A DNA stretch of 64,000 nt from JAVJRN01 sp040218415 (GCA_040218415.1 JAVJRN010000054.1:86938-150937), one strand, 5' to 3'. Positions 51,939-60,968 are shown, counted from the stretch's first letter. Program-made: numbers and translations. The notes: a model not told the origin generated them from the sequence alone.

Positions 51939-53015
51939 TTATTCTGTATCAACGACTTTGTCAATATAACTGGAATTCAATAATCCCAAAGCACCCATAT
52001 ACTTTAGTTTAAATTTTAACCAATCGCCTACTTTATAATTTTTATGGGTATTTCCCAGGTCGATGACTATCATGTCAGAGCTAGCCCCTATAGTCTCGAT
52101 ATCTTTTTGCAACGGCACAAGATAATCTGGCGATATGTCAAGTAAACCAACATCTATTATGGCTCTGAATGATTTTTTACCAATGTCATCCTTATTAATT
52201 TGGTACTCTTCTCCCGATGGATTAGTCGCCAACTCGCCTATTGGCACCTTAGGTTTTTCTGTTAATTCAATGATTTGTGCGAAAAATGTGAATACATCAC
52301 TTTTCATACTTTTCACTAATTTGTTAGTGAATAAATTATTTCCAAAATAAAGCATCTCTCCTACTCGAAAATGATTTATTCCGGCGGGTAATTGTTCTGA
52401 CAATAAAAGAGGTAGAACTACCGAAGTACCTCCTGAAACCCAGGGTATCTTTCTATTGAATTTAATTTCAATGAGTTGCTTATATAAACAGAGTTGTATG
52501 AGTTTATCTTGAGAAGGCATTACACCATAAAGGCAATTTAAATTCGTACCTATTCCCACAATCATGATATTTGGCAGCTCAAAGACCTCTTCATAAAATT
52601 TGAGTAGGTCTTCGCCTAATACTCCTTCTCGCAAGTCGCCCATTTCAATCATAATTATGATTTTATGCTTCTTGGCCTGAAGAACTGCTTCTTTAGAAAT
52701 TTCTCTAATGGTAGTTAGCTCGGTATTGAAGCTTACATCAGCGTATTTGACAATACTGCGAATTGCATTTTTGGCAGGAGGCTTAATGTAAACCGTTTGT
52801 ACTGATGGGTCTAATTTCTTGACTTTTTCAAGATTGCTAATTCTAGAATCGTGTATCTCTTTAATACCTAGATTTAATAATTCCTGTAAATACAATTCAT
52901 TGCCACAGAGTATTTTGGAGACAATTCCCCATTCTATTTTTCTGTCAAATAACTTCTCTTTTAGAAAGTTGAAATTATGTTCTAATGATTTTCTTCTTAA
53001 TGTTATATATGCCAT
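51939..53015 (-). CDS. alanine/ornithine racemase family PLP enzyme
   Basis: The 358-residue protein is a fold-III PLP enzyme of the alanine/ornithine racemase group. The Schiff-base lysine is K34 in IVSKILCGN, and the barrel continues with VSFNTELTTIREISK and IMIEMGDLREGVLG, the group's analogue of the substrate-side motif. The C-terminal beta domain carries FRVGEMLYFGN and the SSDMIVIDLGNTHKNYKVGD block. Relatives racemise alanine, ornithine or other amino acids. It is the last gene of a five-gene operon and follows a second racemase by 7 bp; the pair is clearly not a recent duplication because the sequences differ strongly. The substrate is unknown. Confidence 0.85.
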   Translation of the reverse strand: MAYITLRRKSLEHNFNFLKEKLFDRKIEWGIVSKILCGNELYLQELLNLGIKEIHDSRISNLEKVKKLDPSVQTVYIKPPAKNAIRSIVKYADVSFNTELTTIREISKEAVLQAKKHKIIIMIEMGDLREGVLGEDLLKFYEEVFELPNIMIVGIGTNLNCLYGVMPSQDKLIQLCLYKQLIEIKFNRKIPWVSGGTSVVLPLLLSEQLPAGINHFRVGEMLYFGNNLFTNKLVKSMKSDVFTFFAQIIELTEKPKVPIGELATNPSGEEYQINKDDIGKKSFRAIIDVGLLDISPDYLVPLQKDIETIGASSDMIVIDLGNTHKNYKVGDWLKFKLKYMGALGLLNSSYIDKVVDTE

Positions 53016-53022
53016 AATATGG

Positions 53023-54213
53023 TTAGTCTTTTATTTGAAGCAAATCCTTCGTCGATCCAATTTTTTCTACAATTCTCGGAGTTGAAATTGGTAACCTTGT
53101 CAACAATTCATAATTCAACTGACTACTTAATTCACTAAATGAAGTAACACTGATCGCATTTTGCCCTTGATCGCCAATCAAAACAACCTCGTCTCCTTTT
53201 TCAGCCTCAGGGCATTCAGAAAGATCAATCATTATTAAGTTCATGTTTACAGTTCCTACCACGCCCAATCTCTTACCTTTAATGAGTACTCTTCCCTGAT
53301 TACTCATAGACCTAGAGAATCCATGAGCATAACCCACTGGTACAGTCGCAATGCGCATAGGTTGTGAGGCCAAAAAGGATGTTCCATAACCAATGAATTC
53401 CCCTGTTTTAACTTCTTTGATATCCATTATTTGACTTTTCCAGCTGATTATTCTCTTCAATGGATCAAACTTGCTGGCTCCATTTTTAAGAAAATGAATG
53501 AAGGTTTCTTTACTAGGCCAGAACCCATATTGCATAATCCCAATCCTTACCATATCCATTCTGGTCTCAGGATATGACATAGAAGCTGCAGAGCATGCGG
53601 TATGTCGAATAGTATTTTGCAAGAAATGAAAATGAGAGATCTTAGATACTATCGTGTTGAACTTTTCGATTTGGTTAGTGACCCGAAAATGATTTGCTAT
53701 ACTTTCGGCTCCCGCATAGTGCGTGCAAAGACCAACTACTTGGATATACGGTTGATTTTCATCAATTATGCGCAAAGCTTTCAACAATTCCTCTTCATCA
53801 AATCCTGTCCTATTTAGGCCAGTCTCTAGTTCTAAATGAATCTTAGCTGATCTTTCCATGATCTTTGCTTGGTTGATGGTATTCTCAAGCCTGCTCAAAC
53901 AGAATACAAAAAACTCAATTTCATTTTCTATCGCCCAACCTAGCTGCTCCTGACCGATAAAACCCATGATCATAATTGTAGAATTGAACGCTGAAGCCCT
54001 GTAAACTTTTAGCGCCTCGTCAACTTCAAAAACGCTAAAATGGCGAATGCCTACCTCTTCTGCCATTGGTACGAAATATTCTATCCCATGACCATAAGCA
54101 TTGCCCTTGACTACTGATGATAATTTTACGTTTTCACCAAAATAAGAAGTCAAGAATTCAATATTTCCTTTGTAAGCTTGGTAATCAATGGAGATTTGGG
54201 ATGTGGCAGACAT
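53023..54213 (-). CDS. alr: alanine racemase
   Basis: A 396-residue alanine racemase with the PLP lysine K36 in SVVKGNAYGHG, the substrate-binding LETGLNRTGF block, MVRIGIMQYGFWPS and the second-base region VPVGYAHGFSRSM; in most family members this reads GYADGY. The C-terminal beta domain has VGTVNMNLIMIDLSECP. It interconverts L- and D-alanine, the latter used for peptidoglycan. Bacteroidota commonly carry Alr fused to MurF; this separate copy in an operon with a symporter and an amidohydrolase suggests an accessory, catabolic or salvage role. It follows the M20 gene by 6 bp. Confidence 0.9.
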   Translation of the reverse strand: MSATSQISIDYQAYKGNIEFLTSYFGENVKLSSVVKGNAYGHGIEYFVPMAEEVGIRHFSVFEVDEALKVYRASAFNSTIMIMGFIGQEQLGWAIENEIEFFVFCLSRLENTINQAKIMERSAKIHLELETGLNRTGFDEEELLKALRIIDENQPYIQVVGLCTHYAGAESIANHFRVTNQIEKFNTIVSKISHFHFLQNTIRHTACSAASMSYPETRMDMVRIGIMQYGFWPSKETFIHFLKNGASKFDPLKRIISWKSQIMDIKEVKTGEFIGYGTSFLASQPMRIATVPVGYAHGFSRSMSNQGRVLIKGKRLGVVGTVNMNLIMIDLSECPEAEKGDEVVLIGDQGQNAISVTSFSELSSQLNYELLTRLPISTPRIVEKIGSTKDLLQIKD

Positions 54214-54219
54214 GGTTTT

Positions 54220-55356
54220 TTATAGCTCTTCGTGTATTTGCAAGAATAGTTCAATGGCGGTCTCTATAATTTCATCAGGGAAATCATAATCTGGATTATG
54301 CAGAGATGGGCAGTTTTCTCCAGCGCCTATTCCGAACATTGCCCCTTTGAAATGAGAAGTGAAAACTCCGAAATCTTCTCCCCAAGTGAATGGATGCGTG
54401 GTTAATGTACAAGCCAACTCCAACTTGTTAGTCGCTTCAACAATTCGATCCACCACTTTTTCGTCATTTTGATTTGAAAAAAAGCTCTGAGTAAATTCAA
54501 TATCAAGGTGCAAAGATTCTTCTTTCGCAATAGTCTTCGCAGCTTCACTTAGTTCACTGATATAGTTGGTCAGTACTTGATTAGTCCATGCACGAATGGT
54601 GAAATGCATTTCCGCTTCGTCTGCACTGATGCCATGATCTTTGGTTCCAAGATTAAAATAAATAGGGGTAATAATTCTGTAAAAATCAGAGTTCAAATCT
54701 GGTCGTGCTGTTCCAAGGTAAGTTGCGGTAATTTTAGACAATGCACTGGCCGGATTTATACCCTTTTCTGGCTGTGCGGCATGTGCTGTTTTACCTTTTA
54801 GCTTTAAAATAATACTGGTTACAGCAGGAGTAAATGATCCTTTTTTAACGATAACCTCGTTTAATGCATATCCTGGAATATTGTGTAATGCGATGACTTG
54901 ATCAGGTTTAAAGACAAATTTTGGATCAGCCATGATCCCTTTTGCACCTGCTCCATTTTCTTCTGATGGTTGAAATAGCAATCCTATGGTTCCTTTTTGT
55001 GGCGGTTGATTGTGCAAATGCATGGCAAGGCCCAATAAAATGGCCGTGTGCCCATCATGACCACACATATGACTTACACCATCTACCATTGACCGGTAAG
55101 GTTGAAATCCTACTTCATGTATAGGTAAAGCGTCAAAATCGCCCCTGATCATGGTCTTTTGACCCTCACTATTTCCATAAGTAGCCAAGAAACCAAGATT
55201 ATCAAATGACACCAGTTCATCAGGTGGATATTTTTCTAAGCATGCTTTAATGTAATTAGACGTATTTTTTTCTTGACCTGATATCTCTGGATTTTGATGT
55301 AGGTAATGCCTTATTACTACAGCCTCCTCCACAATATTCCCTGCTATTCTATTCAT
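54220..55356 (-). CDS. M20-family amidohydrolase (N-acyl amino acid / hippurate hydrolase type)
   Basis: The 378-residue metallopeptidase has the two-domain M20D layout. Its visible metal and catalytic residues are RGDFDALPI (near 71-79), HMCGHDGHT (H100, D101, H103), QPSEENGAGA with a glutamate pair near 136 and the final histidine in CPSLHNPDYDF. Relatives remove acyl groups from amino acids (N-acetyl-, benzoyl- or diaminopimelate derivatives). It has no signal peptide and should be cytoplasmic. Its start overlaps the GNAT stop by 4 bp. In the operon it would de-acylate a compound imported by the symporter, giving a free amino acid for the racemases; that link is inference. Confidence 0.88.
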   Translation of the reverse strand: MNRIAGNIVEEAVVIRHYLHQNPEISGQEKNTSNYIKACLEKYPPDELVSFDNLGFLATYGNSEGQKTMIRGDFDALPIHEVGFQPYRSMVDGVSHMCGHDGHTAILLGLAMHLHNQPPQKGTIGLLFQPSEENGAGAKGIMADPKFVFKPDQVIALHNIPGYALNEVIVKKGSFTPAVTSIILKLKGKTAHAAQPEKGINPASALSKITATYLGTARPDLNSDFYRIITPIYFNLGTKDHGISADEAEMHFTIRAWTNQVLTNYISELSEAAKTIAKEESLHLDIEFTQSFFSNQNDEKVVDRIVEATNKLELACTLTTHPFTWGEDFGVFTSHFKGAMFGIGAGENCPSLHNPDYDFPDEIIETAIELFLQIHEEL

Positions 55357-55793
55357 TTTTTTAAGCGCATTTCAAGATACTTATTAGTAAAACCTAATTT
55401 TTCATACAAAGATTTTGCAGGGTTATTGGGCTCAACATGTAGCGCAACAGAGCCATGAGTTTGATCTATGGCAGCTTTCATCAAGCTTTTACCATAACCT
55501 TTACCACGAGCATCGCGGTGGGTAGCTATGTACACGAGTATATTCTCCGGGATATAATCTTCCATGCCCGTGATGTTTATGATGACCACACCAATAATTT
55601 CCCCTTCAACTTCACCGACTATAACATACCCTCCCGGCTTGCTATCATATCCCAATGAATAATTCATGGCTTTTCTAATATCTTCTTTAGGATCTCCGTA
55701 TTCTTCTAATTGATCAAATAAGAAATCCACTACTTTAACTTTTACTTCTTCTGATGGCAAAAGTTCTGGGGTGTATATATTAATGTTTAGCAT
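55353..55793 (-). CDS. GNAT-family N-acetyltransferase
   Basis: This 146-residue protein has the GNAT acetyl-CoA-binding motif (THRDARGKGYGKSLM, a Q/RxxGxG/A variant) near 92-106 and the C-terminal block ALHVEPNNPAKSLYEKLGF, typical of small-molecule or amine acetyltransferases. The N-terminal half (MLNINIYTPELLP) overlaps the symporter gene by 14 bp, and the stop overlaps the amidohydrolase start by 4 bp, so it is firmly inside the operon. Its substrate is unknown, but an acetyltransferase beside an N-acyl amidohydrolase could form a paired acylation and de-acylation step. Confidence 0.88.
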   Translation of the reverse strand: MLNINIYTPELLPSEEVKVKVVDFLFDQLEEYGDPKEDIRKAMNYSLGYDSKPGGYVIVGEVEGEIIGVVIINITGMEDYIPENILVYIATHRDARGKGYGKSLMKAAIDQTHGSVALHVEPNNPAKSLYEKLGFTNKYLEMRLKK

Positions 55794-57213
55794 AAGTTCT
55801 TGTTTTATAGGTAATTAAATAGGTTAATAATGAGACTGTGATTCCGAAAATATTTGGATCTAAATCAAAGGGCATTTTCCATCCGGAAATCATTAAAAAT
55901 AAAGTGGTGGAGCCTCCAAGCAACATACTTAGTAAGGCTGCACGACTTGATCGCATTTTTGTGAAGAGACCAAAAATTACAGGTACGAAAAGCCCAGAAA
56001 CCATAAACGCGTACGAATACAACATGAGATCTAGTACACTTGTCATGTACGTGGCTAAAATTAGCGCCATGATTCCTAATAATAAAGTCGCAATTTGCGC
56101 CCTCCTAAGGTCTTTGGACATGATTCCGGAATCTGCCTTTAAAATATCAGTGATTACATTACCAGATGCAGCCATCAAGCAACTATCGGCGGTAGATAAA
56201 ATAGCAGAAAAGTAGGCGGACATCATCAAACCCATGATTCCAACAGGGAGAATGTGACTTAAAAATAATGGCAGACCTGTTTCGGGATCAAAGGATTCTA
56301 TATCTGAAAAACCATAAACCGAAAACATGCCTTGTTCCAACGCAACTCTAGCAAACAAACCTAGGATTGTACCCAAAAAAGCCATAATCGGCCATTCGAA
56401 CAGCCCGGCTGTGTACCAGGCTTTCTTAGCATTTTTAACATTTCCACATGCGTATATTCTTTGGTATAGTGTCATTCCAACAAACCAAATTGGCACAATA
56501 GTAAAACTCCAATTGACAAGATCTACCCATCTCAGATTGGTAAGTGAAAGAAGCTCTGGAGAAAGCACTGTGGTTATACCGTCAAACCCGCCTATAGCAA
56601 CAAAACCCAACGGTATACCTATAAATATCAAACCAGATAATAAAAATATCCATTGAATAGTGTCAGTAAAAATAACTGCCTTGATCCCACCTAGTGCGGT
56701 GTACAATACCGCAATAATTCCCATGATCAACAAAGCATGGTTCATTTCCAATCCTGTAAAGGTAGAAGAAGCCAGTTTTGCGCCAGCTAGTAATTGTGAG
56801 CTTGTAAAACCGATATACCCTATCGCAGAGATGATACCAGCAGCTAAAGCTGCTTTGGAGTCAAATAATTCTTCAAAAATTTGAGGAAAAGTGACTAAAG
56901 ATTTGATAGACTTCAACTGATATAGTCGCGGAATTAAAAAAACTGAGGCGAGCCACGCACCAATCAATCCTGTAAAAAGCATCCATGAGCCTGAAATACC
57001 CATAGTAAAACCAAGACCGCCAAGCCCTATCGAAAAACCTCCTCCTACATCTGTTGCAACAACGGATAATCCTACATGTGTAGCATTCATCGTCCTGCCA
57101 CCTACAAAATAATCATCCGAAGAATTATTCTTTTTTGAAAAATAGATGCCTATTCCAAGCATCAAAACCATGTAAATGATAAAAATTAATAGATCTATCC
57201 AATGTAACTCCAA
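55780..57213 (-). CDS. sodium:solute symporter (SSS family)
   Basis: The 477-residue protein has 13 predicted helices in the LeuT-like fold of the SSS family (PutP/SglT relatives). Family motifs include the early SSDDYFVGGRTMNATHVGLS, read as DDYFVGGRTMN, and the GGIKAVIFTDTIQW block in the sixth helix region. It couples import of an organic solute to sodium. The solute cannot be read from sequence, but the operon suggests an amino acid, an acyl amino acid or a small peptide. The first codon is TTG at 57213, preceded directly by an in-frame TGA, and the next ATG is 14 codons further, inside the first helix, so a TTG start is likely. Confidence 0.9.
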   Translation of the reverse strand: MELHWIDLLIFIIYMVLMLGIGIYFSKKNNSSDDYFVGGRTMNATHVGLSVVATDVGGGFSIGLGGLGFTMGISGSWMLFTGLIGAWLASVFLIPRLYQLKSIKSLVTFPQIFEELFDSKAALAAGIISAIGYIGFTSSQLLAGAKLASSTFTGLEMNHALLIMGIIAVLYTALGGIKAVIFTDTIQWIFLLSGLIFIGIPLGFVAIGGFDGITTVLSPELLSLTNLRWVDLVNWSFTIVPIWFVGMTLYQRIYACGNVKNAKKAWYTAGLFEWPIMAFLGTILGLFARVALEQGMFSVYGFSDIESFDPETGLPLFLSHILPVGIMGLMMSAYFSAILSTADSCLMAASGNVITDILKADSGIMSKDLRRAQIATLLLGIMALILATYMTSVLDLMLYSYAFMVSGLFVPVIFGLFTKMRSSRAALLSMLLGGSTTLFLMISGWKMPFDLDPNIFGITVSLLTYLITYKTRTYAKH

Positions 57214-57268
57214 ACCTCACTTTTCTATTTTGATTAAATATTGCCTGCTGTTAAAAACCAGTTCAATA

Positions 57269-58543
57269 CTAAAATGTTCCCTCGTTTGGGATTTCAGGCA
57301 AAAGTAAGTCGTATATCTGATCATGTAAGGCTGGTCTTATATTTAGTTCATAAATCTTCTTGTATGTCCTATTTGGATAGACTCTATTGGTTAAAAAGAT
57401 GAACAATAGATCATGTTCTGGGTCTGCCCAAACCAAGGTACCGGTGTAACCAGAGTGTCCGTAACTTAATATTGAAGCATGTTTACTAATACTACTTATT
57501 ACTGGATCATACTCAAGCAGTGGTTTATCAAAACCAAGCCCACGCCGATTGCCTACATTAGGATATTGGTATGAAGTAAAAAGCTGAATGGTACTAGCCT
57601 TTAAATATCTTATACTATCCAATTCACCACCATTTAACAACATTTTCCAAAGTTTTGCCAGATCATTTATATTAGAGAATAGACCTGCATTGCCCGAAAC
57701 ACCAGCCATCAGTGTTGCACCTTCATCATGCACTTTACCATGAATTGGAGACATTCTAAAAAATGTATCAATTTCAGTAGGCACAATATGATCTTTAGAA
57801 AATTTATTCAAAGGATTAAAAGTTAAAGTGGTTGTCCCCAAAGTATCGAAAAACGATTTATTCAAATAGTCTTCAAATTTTAACCCTGATAGGTTTTCTA
57901 CCAGTTCAGGCACCAGATAAAAAAACAGCCCTGAATATTTGTACTCTGGATGTTTATCAACTTTTGACCTACTTATTTGCCTCTTTATTTTTTTGTAAAT
58001 TTTTGAAGAAACCATTTGATCCTCATCTATACGGAAACCATCTTTAAATTCAGCGGAAATAGTCCCATGTCTATATTTCCCATTCCGCTTTTTGAATGTC
58101 TGATAAAAGGGAATCCAACCCTTCAGACCCGCCTGATGAGCAAGCAATTGTCTAAATGTTAGATTTCTTAAATGACCTGTACACTTGATATATTTTTTAA
58201 TAGGATCATCTAATGAAAGTAAATTCTGCTCATAAAGCTTCATAAGCGCCAAAGTAGCCGCTGAAACTTTGGTAACAGAAGCCAAATCATAGATATCATC
58301 TAGATCAACAGGTCTAAGGCTGTCGTAGGTATGGAACCCATAGGCTTGCTTGATGATAATAGAATCATTCTTAGATGCATAAACGACACATCCTGGAAAT
58401 GCTTTCTCCACAATTGCATGATTCACAATAGAATCTATACTATTTTCAAAATTCCACAACAAATCTGATTCTACACTTTGAGCAGAAACAGAAATAATAA
58501 AATAGCTTGAAAATAAGATGAAGAAAAGTGTCTTGAAAGTCAT
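57269..58543 (-). CDS. secreted beta-lactamase-fold serine hydrolase
   Basis: From the ATG at 58541-58543 the protein has 424 residues; a TTG seven codons upstream is weaker. A signal peptide (FKTLFFILFSSYFIISVSAQ) precedes a class C beta-lactamase/DD-peptidase fold with the nucleophile and base in SVTK (S89, K92), YSG near 212 in place of YxN, and the HSG triad part in GHSGYTG. It resembles the domain that Bacteroidota often fuse to a family 3 glycoside hydrolase. It probably acts on wall-derived or D-amino-acid substrates in the periplasm. It is 56 bp upstream of the symporter gene and may belong to that operon. Confidence 0.87.
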   Translation of the reverse strand: MTFKTLFFILFSSYFIISVSAQSVESDLLWNFENSIDSIVNHAIVEKAFPGCVVYASKNDSIIIKQAYGFHTYDSLRPVDLDDIYDLASVTKVSAATLALMKLYEQNLLSLDDPIKKYIKCTGHLRNLTFRQLLAHQAGLKGWIPFYQTFKKRNGKYRHGTISAEFKDGFRIDEDQMVSSKIYKKIKRQISRSKVDKHPEYKYSGLFFYLVPELVENLSGLKFEDYLNKSFFDTLGTTTLTFNPLNKFSKDHIVPTEIDTFFRMSPIHGKVHDEGATLMAGVSGNAGLFSNINDLAKLWKMLLNGGELDSIRYLKASTIQLFTSYQYPNVGNRRGLGFDKPLLEYDPVISSISKHASILSYGHSGYTGTLVWADPEHDLLFIFLTNRVYPNRTYKKIYELNIRPALHDQIYDLLLPEIPNEGTF

Positions 58544-58560
58544 TGAGCTGTTTATTTTTG
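58533..58560 (+). promoter_or_regulatory. promoter candidate for serA-serB fusion gene
   Basis: TTG (58533-58535) is followed after 17 nt by TATTTTTG (58553-58560), matching TTG-N17-23-TAnnTTTG. It lies inside the 5' end of the divergent hydrolase gene and would give a leader of about 22 nt. Confidence 0.5.
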
Positions 58561-58588
58561 GCAAGTTTATTAGAACGGAACGAATAGC

Positions 58589-60481
58589 ATGGAAAATTCC
58601 AAATTTTTTATAATTGATTTTGATAGTACGTTTACTAAAGTAGAAGCTTTAGATATACTAGGCGACATTGCGCTGAGAGACCATCCTGATAAGTCATCTG
58701 CGATAAAGAGAATTGCAGAAGTAACAGATTTAGGTATGGAAGGCAAAATCTCTTTTAGAGATAGTCTTGAGGAAAGAATAAAACTTTTACAAGCCAAAAA
58801 AGAACACCTACCAGAGCTTATTGCAAGGCTATCTGACCAAGTCTCCCAGTCTTTTCAACGCAACAAGGAGTTTTTAAAGCAATACTCAGATCAGATTTAT
58901 ATTTTATCTAATGGTTTTAAAGATTTTATTATTCCTATAGTCGAGCACTATGGCATTAAACCTGAAAGAGTATTTGCCAATGAATTCGAATATGATCATG
59001 AAGGTAAGATTGTAGGCTTTAATAAAAACAATGTACTTTCAGAAAATAATGGCAAACCCCGACAAATCCAATCAATGAATCTTCAGGGTGAGGTGTATGT
59101 ACTTGGTGATGGCTACACGGATTATGAAATAAAAAAAGCCGGTTTGGCTCATAAATTTTACGCCTTTACTGAAAACGTCAGAAGAGCAAACGTATTAAAA
59201 GACGCAGACCATGAGGCACCTAACTTGGATGAATTTCTGTATATGAACAAGATGGATCGCGCACTTTCTTATCCTAAGAATCGAATCAATGTCCTACTGC
59301 TTGAAAACATCCATGAGCGTGGAATCAAAAAACTTAAGGATGAAGGATACAATGTAGAAGTATATGCTGCCGGCATGAGCGAAGAAGAACTTTGCGAAGC
59401 GATTAAAAATGTTTCTATTTTAGGTATTCGTTCAAAAACTCAAGTAACCCAAAAGGTTCTTGAAAGCGCAAATAGACTACTCGCAGTAGGTGCATTTTGT
59501 ATAGGCACTAATCAAATCGATCTTGAGACTTGCCAACAAAAAGGTGTTGCGGTTTTTAATGCACCTTATTCAAATACGAGATCGGTGGTAGAAATGGCCA
59601 TGGGTGAAATTATTCTCCTAATGCGAAATATTCCTGACAAATCCACGGACATGCATCGCGGTGTTTGGAGTAAGTCTGCAAAAGGTAGCTTTGAAGTAAG
59701 AGGTAAAACACTGGGCATTATTGGTTATGGAAATATAGGATCTCAGCTATCCATTCTCGCTGAAGCTTTCGGCATGAATGTTCAATTTCATGATTTAGAA
59801 GAAAAGTTAGCCCTTGGCAATGTTAATCAATGCGATAATTTGCAGGAGCTATTAAGCACCTCAGATATTGTGTCATTACATGTCGATGGCAGACCTGAAA
59901 ATAAATTGTTTTTTGGGGAAAAAGAGTTTGCCCAAATGAAAGAAGGGGCTGTTTTTCTTAATCTAAGTAGAGGCCACATAATTGATATAGAAGCGCTTAA
60001 ATCAAATGTGTTGTCCGGAAAAATAAGAGGAGTAGGTATTGACGTTTTCCCAGAAGAGCCGATGAGTAATAATGACGAATTCATTTCTGAATTAAGAGGC
60101 CTTCCAAACACCATTTTAACACCACATATTGGAGGAAGTACATTAGAGGCTCAAGAAAATATTGCCGATTTTGTGCCCGGTAAGATCATGGATTACATCA
60201 ATACTGGCTCTACCAACAATAGTGTCAATTTCCCAAATATGGTGTTGCCAAAATTAAGAAATGCTCATAGGTTCATCCATATCCATAGAAATGAAGCGGG
60301 AATTCTAGCAAAAATCAACAAAGAACTTGCTGAAAATGATGCCAACATTATTGGCCAATATTTAAAAACGAATGAGAGTATTGGATATGTAATTACGGAT
60401 ATCAATAAAGAATACAACGACCAAATAATCAAAAACTTAAGACAAATTAACGGAACAATAAGATTCCGCGTATTATATTAG
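58589..60481 (+). CDS. serA: bifunctional phosphoserine phosphatase / D-3-phosphoglycerate dehydrogenase
   Basis: A 630-residue fusion. Residues 1-220 are a HAD phosphatase of the SerB type, with the nucleophile motif DFDST (D10, D12), the motif II serine in ILSNGF (S107) and the metal motif LGDGYTD (172-178). Residues 232-545 are a phosphoglycerate dehydrogenase with the NAD motif GYGNIG (379-384) and catalytic R461, E490 and H513 regions (NLSRGHI, PEEP, TPHIGG). A C-terminal ACT domain (about 560-630) probably binds serine for feedback. It would catalyse the first and last steps of serine synthesis. A serC gene lies 700 bp downstream. The start is divergent from the hydrolase gene, 45 bp from that gene's ATG. 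Confidence 0.92.
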   Translation: MENSKFFIIDFDSTFTKVEALDILGDIALRDHPDKSSAIKRIAEVTDLGMEGKISFRDSLEERIKLLQAKKEHLPELIARLSDQVSQSFQRNKEFLKQYSDQIYILSNGFKDFIIPIVEHYGIKPERVFANEFEYDHEGKIVGFNKNNVLSENNGKPRQIQSMNLQGEVYVLGDGYTDYEIKKAGLAHKFYAFTENVRRANVLKDADHEAPNLDEFLYMNKMDRALSYPKNRINVLLLENIHERGIKKLKDEGYNVEVYAAGMSEEELCEAIKNVSILGIRSKTQVTQKVLESANRLLAVGAFCIGTNQIDLETCQQKGVAVFNAPYSNTRSVVEMAMGEIILLMRNIPDKSTDMHRGVWSKSAKGSFEVRGKTLGIIGYGNIGSQLSILAEAFGMNVQFHDLEEKLALGNVNQCDNLQELLSTSDIVSLHVDGRPENKLFFGEKEFAQMKEGAVFLNLSRGHIIDIEALKSNVLSGKIRGVGIDVFPEEPMSNNDEFISELRGLPNTILTPHIGGSTLEAQENIADFVPGKIMDYINTGSTNNSVNFPNMVLPKLRNAHRFIHIHRNEAGILAKINKELAENDANIIGQYLKTNESIGYVITDINKEYNDQIIKNLRQINGTIRFRVLY

Positions 60482-60550
60482 AATTAAATAATGATTCTTT
60501 GTAAATTGGCTGACCAAGCTTAGCCATTTCAACTGTTGTAAAGAAATAAA

Positions 60551-60940
60551 ATGAATCAATTTTCACCGCACTGGAAATCAATAAATAGTCTTTCTGAGCT
60601 AGACCTTGTTGTAGATGAATCGCGCCATAAGCCCGCGCTGGTACTGAAGCACAAACCAAATTCTCGTCTAAGTACCTCAATAAAAGCTACTTTGGAAGAT
60701 ACATGGACCATTTCACCAGAAATGGTAGATGTGTTTTTGGTAGATGATTTGAAGCATAACGACGTTTCTATAGAAGTCTCCGAACTGGCAGGAATCGATT
60801 CGGAAATCCCGCAAGTAGTTCTATTTGCAGACGGTGTAACTATGTATGATGAATCTGGAGACATGATTAGCGTTAAAAAAATAAAATTAGCGCTCAAGAT
60901 TGTCAATAGAACTTTTCGTTGGATGGAAACTCGGGCATAA
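60551..60940 (+). CDS. YtxJ-like thioredoxin-fold protein without cysteine
   Basis: The 129-residue protein matches the size and layout of YtxJ, the monothiol bacilliredoxin family often found in Bacteroidota: KPALVLKH (27-34) followed by a short helix, a central VFLVDDL strand and IPQVVLFADG with the conserved cis-proline. In YtxJ the active site is KHSTRCSIS; here the same place reads KHKPNSRLS, so the cysteine is serine 38, and the whole protein has no cysteine. It therefore cannot do thiol exchange and may have a structural or regulatory job, or bind bacillithiol without catalysis. It lies between serA and serC on the same strand and ends in a stem-loop. Confidence 0.6.
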   Translation: MNQFSPHWKSINSLSELDLVVDESRHKPALVLKHKPNSRLSTSIKATLEDTWTISPEMVDVFLVDDLKHNDVSIEVSELAGIDSEIPQVVLFADGVTMYDESGDMISVKKIKLALKIVNRTFRWMETRA

Positions 60941-60942
60941 AA

Positions 60943-60968
60943 AAAGCTTTCGATTTCTCGAAAGCTTT
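60943..60968 (+). terminator. stem-loop terminator after the YtxJ-like gene
   Basis: An 11-bp perfect stem AAAGCTTTCGA/TCGAAAGCTTT with a 4-nt loop starts 2 nt after the stop codon. The T-run is limited to the end of the right arm, so strength may be moderate. Confidence 0.7.
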
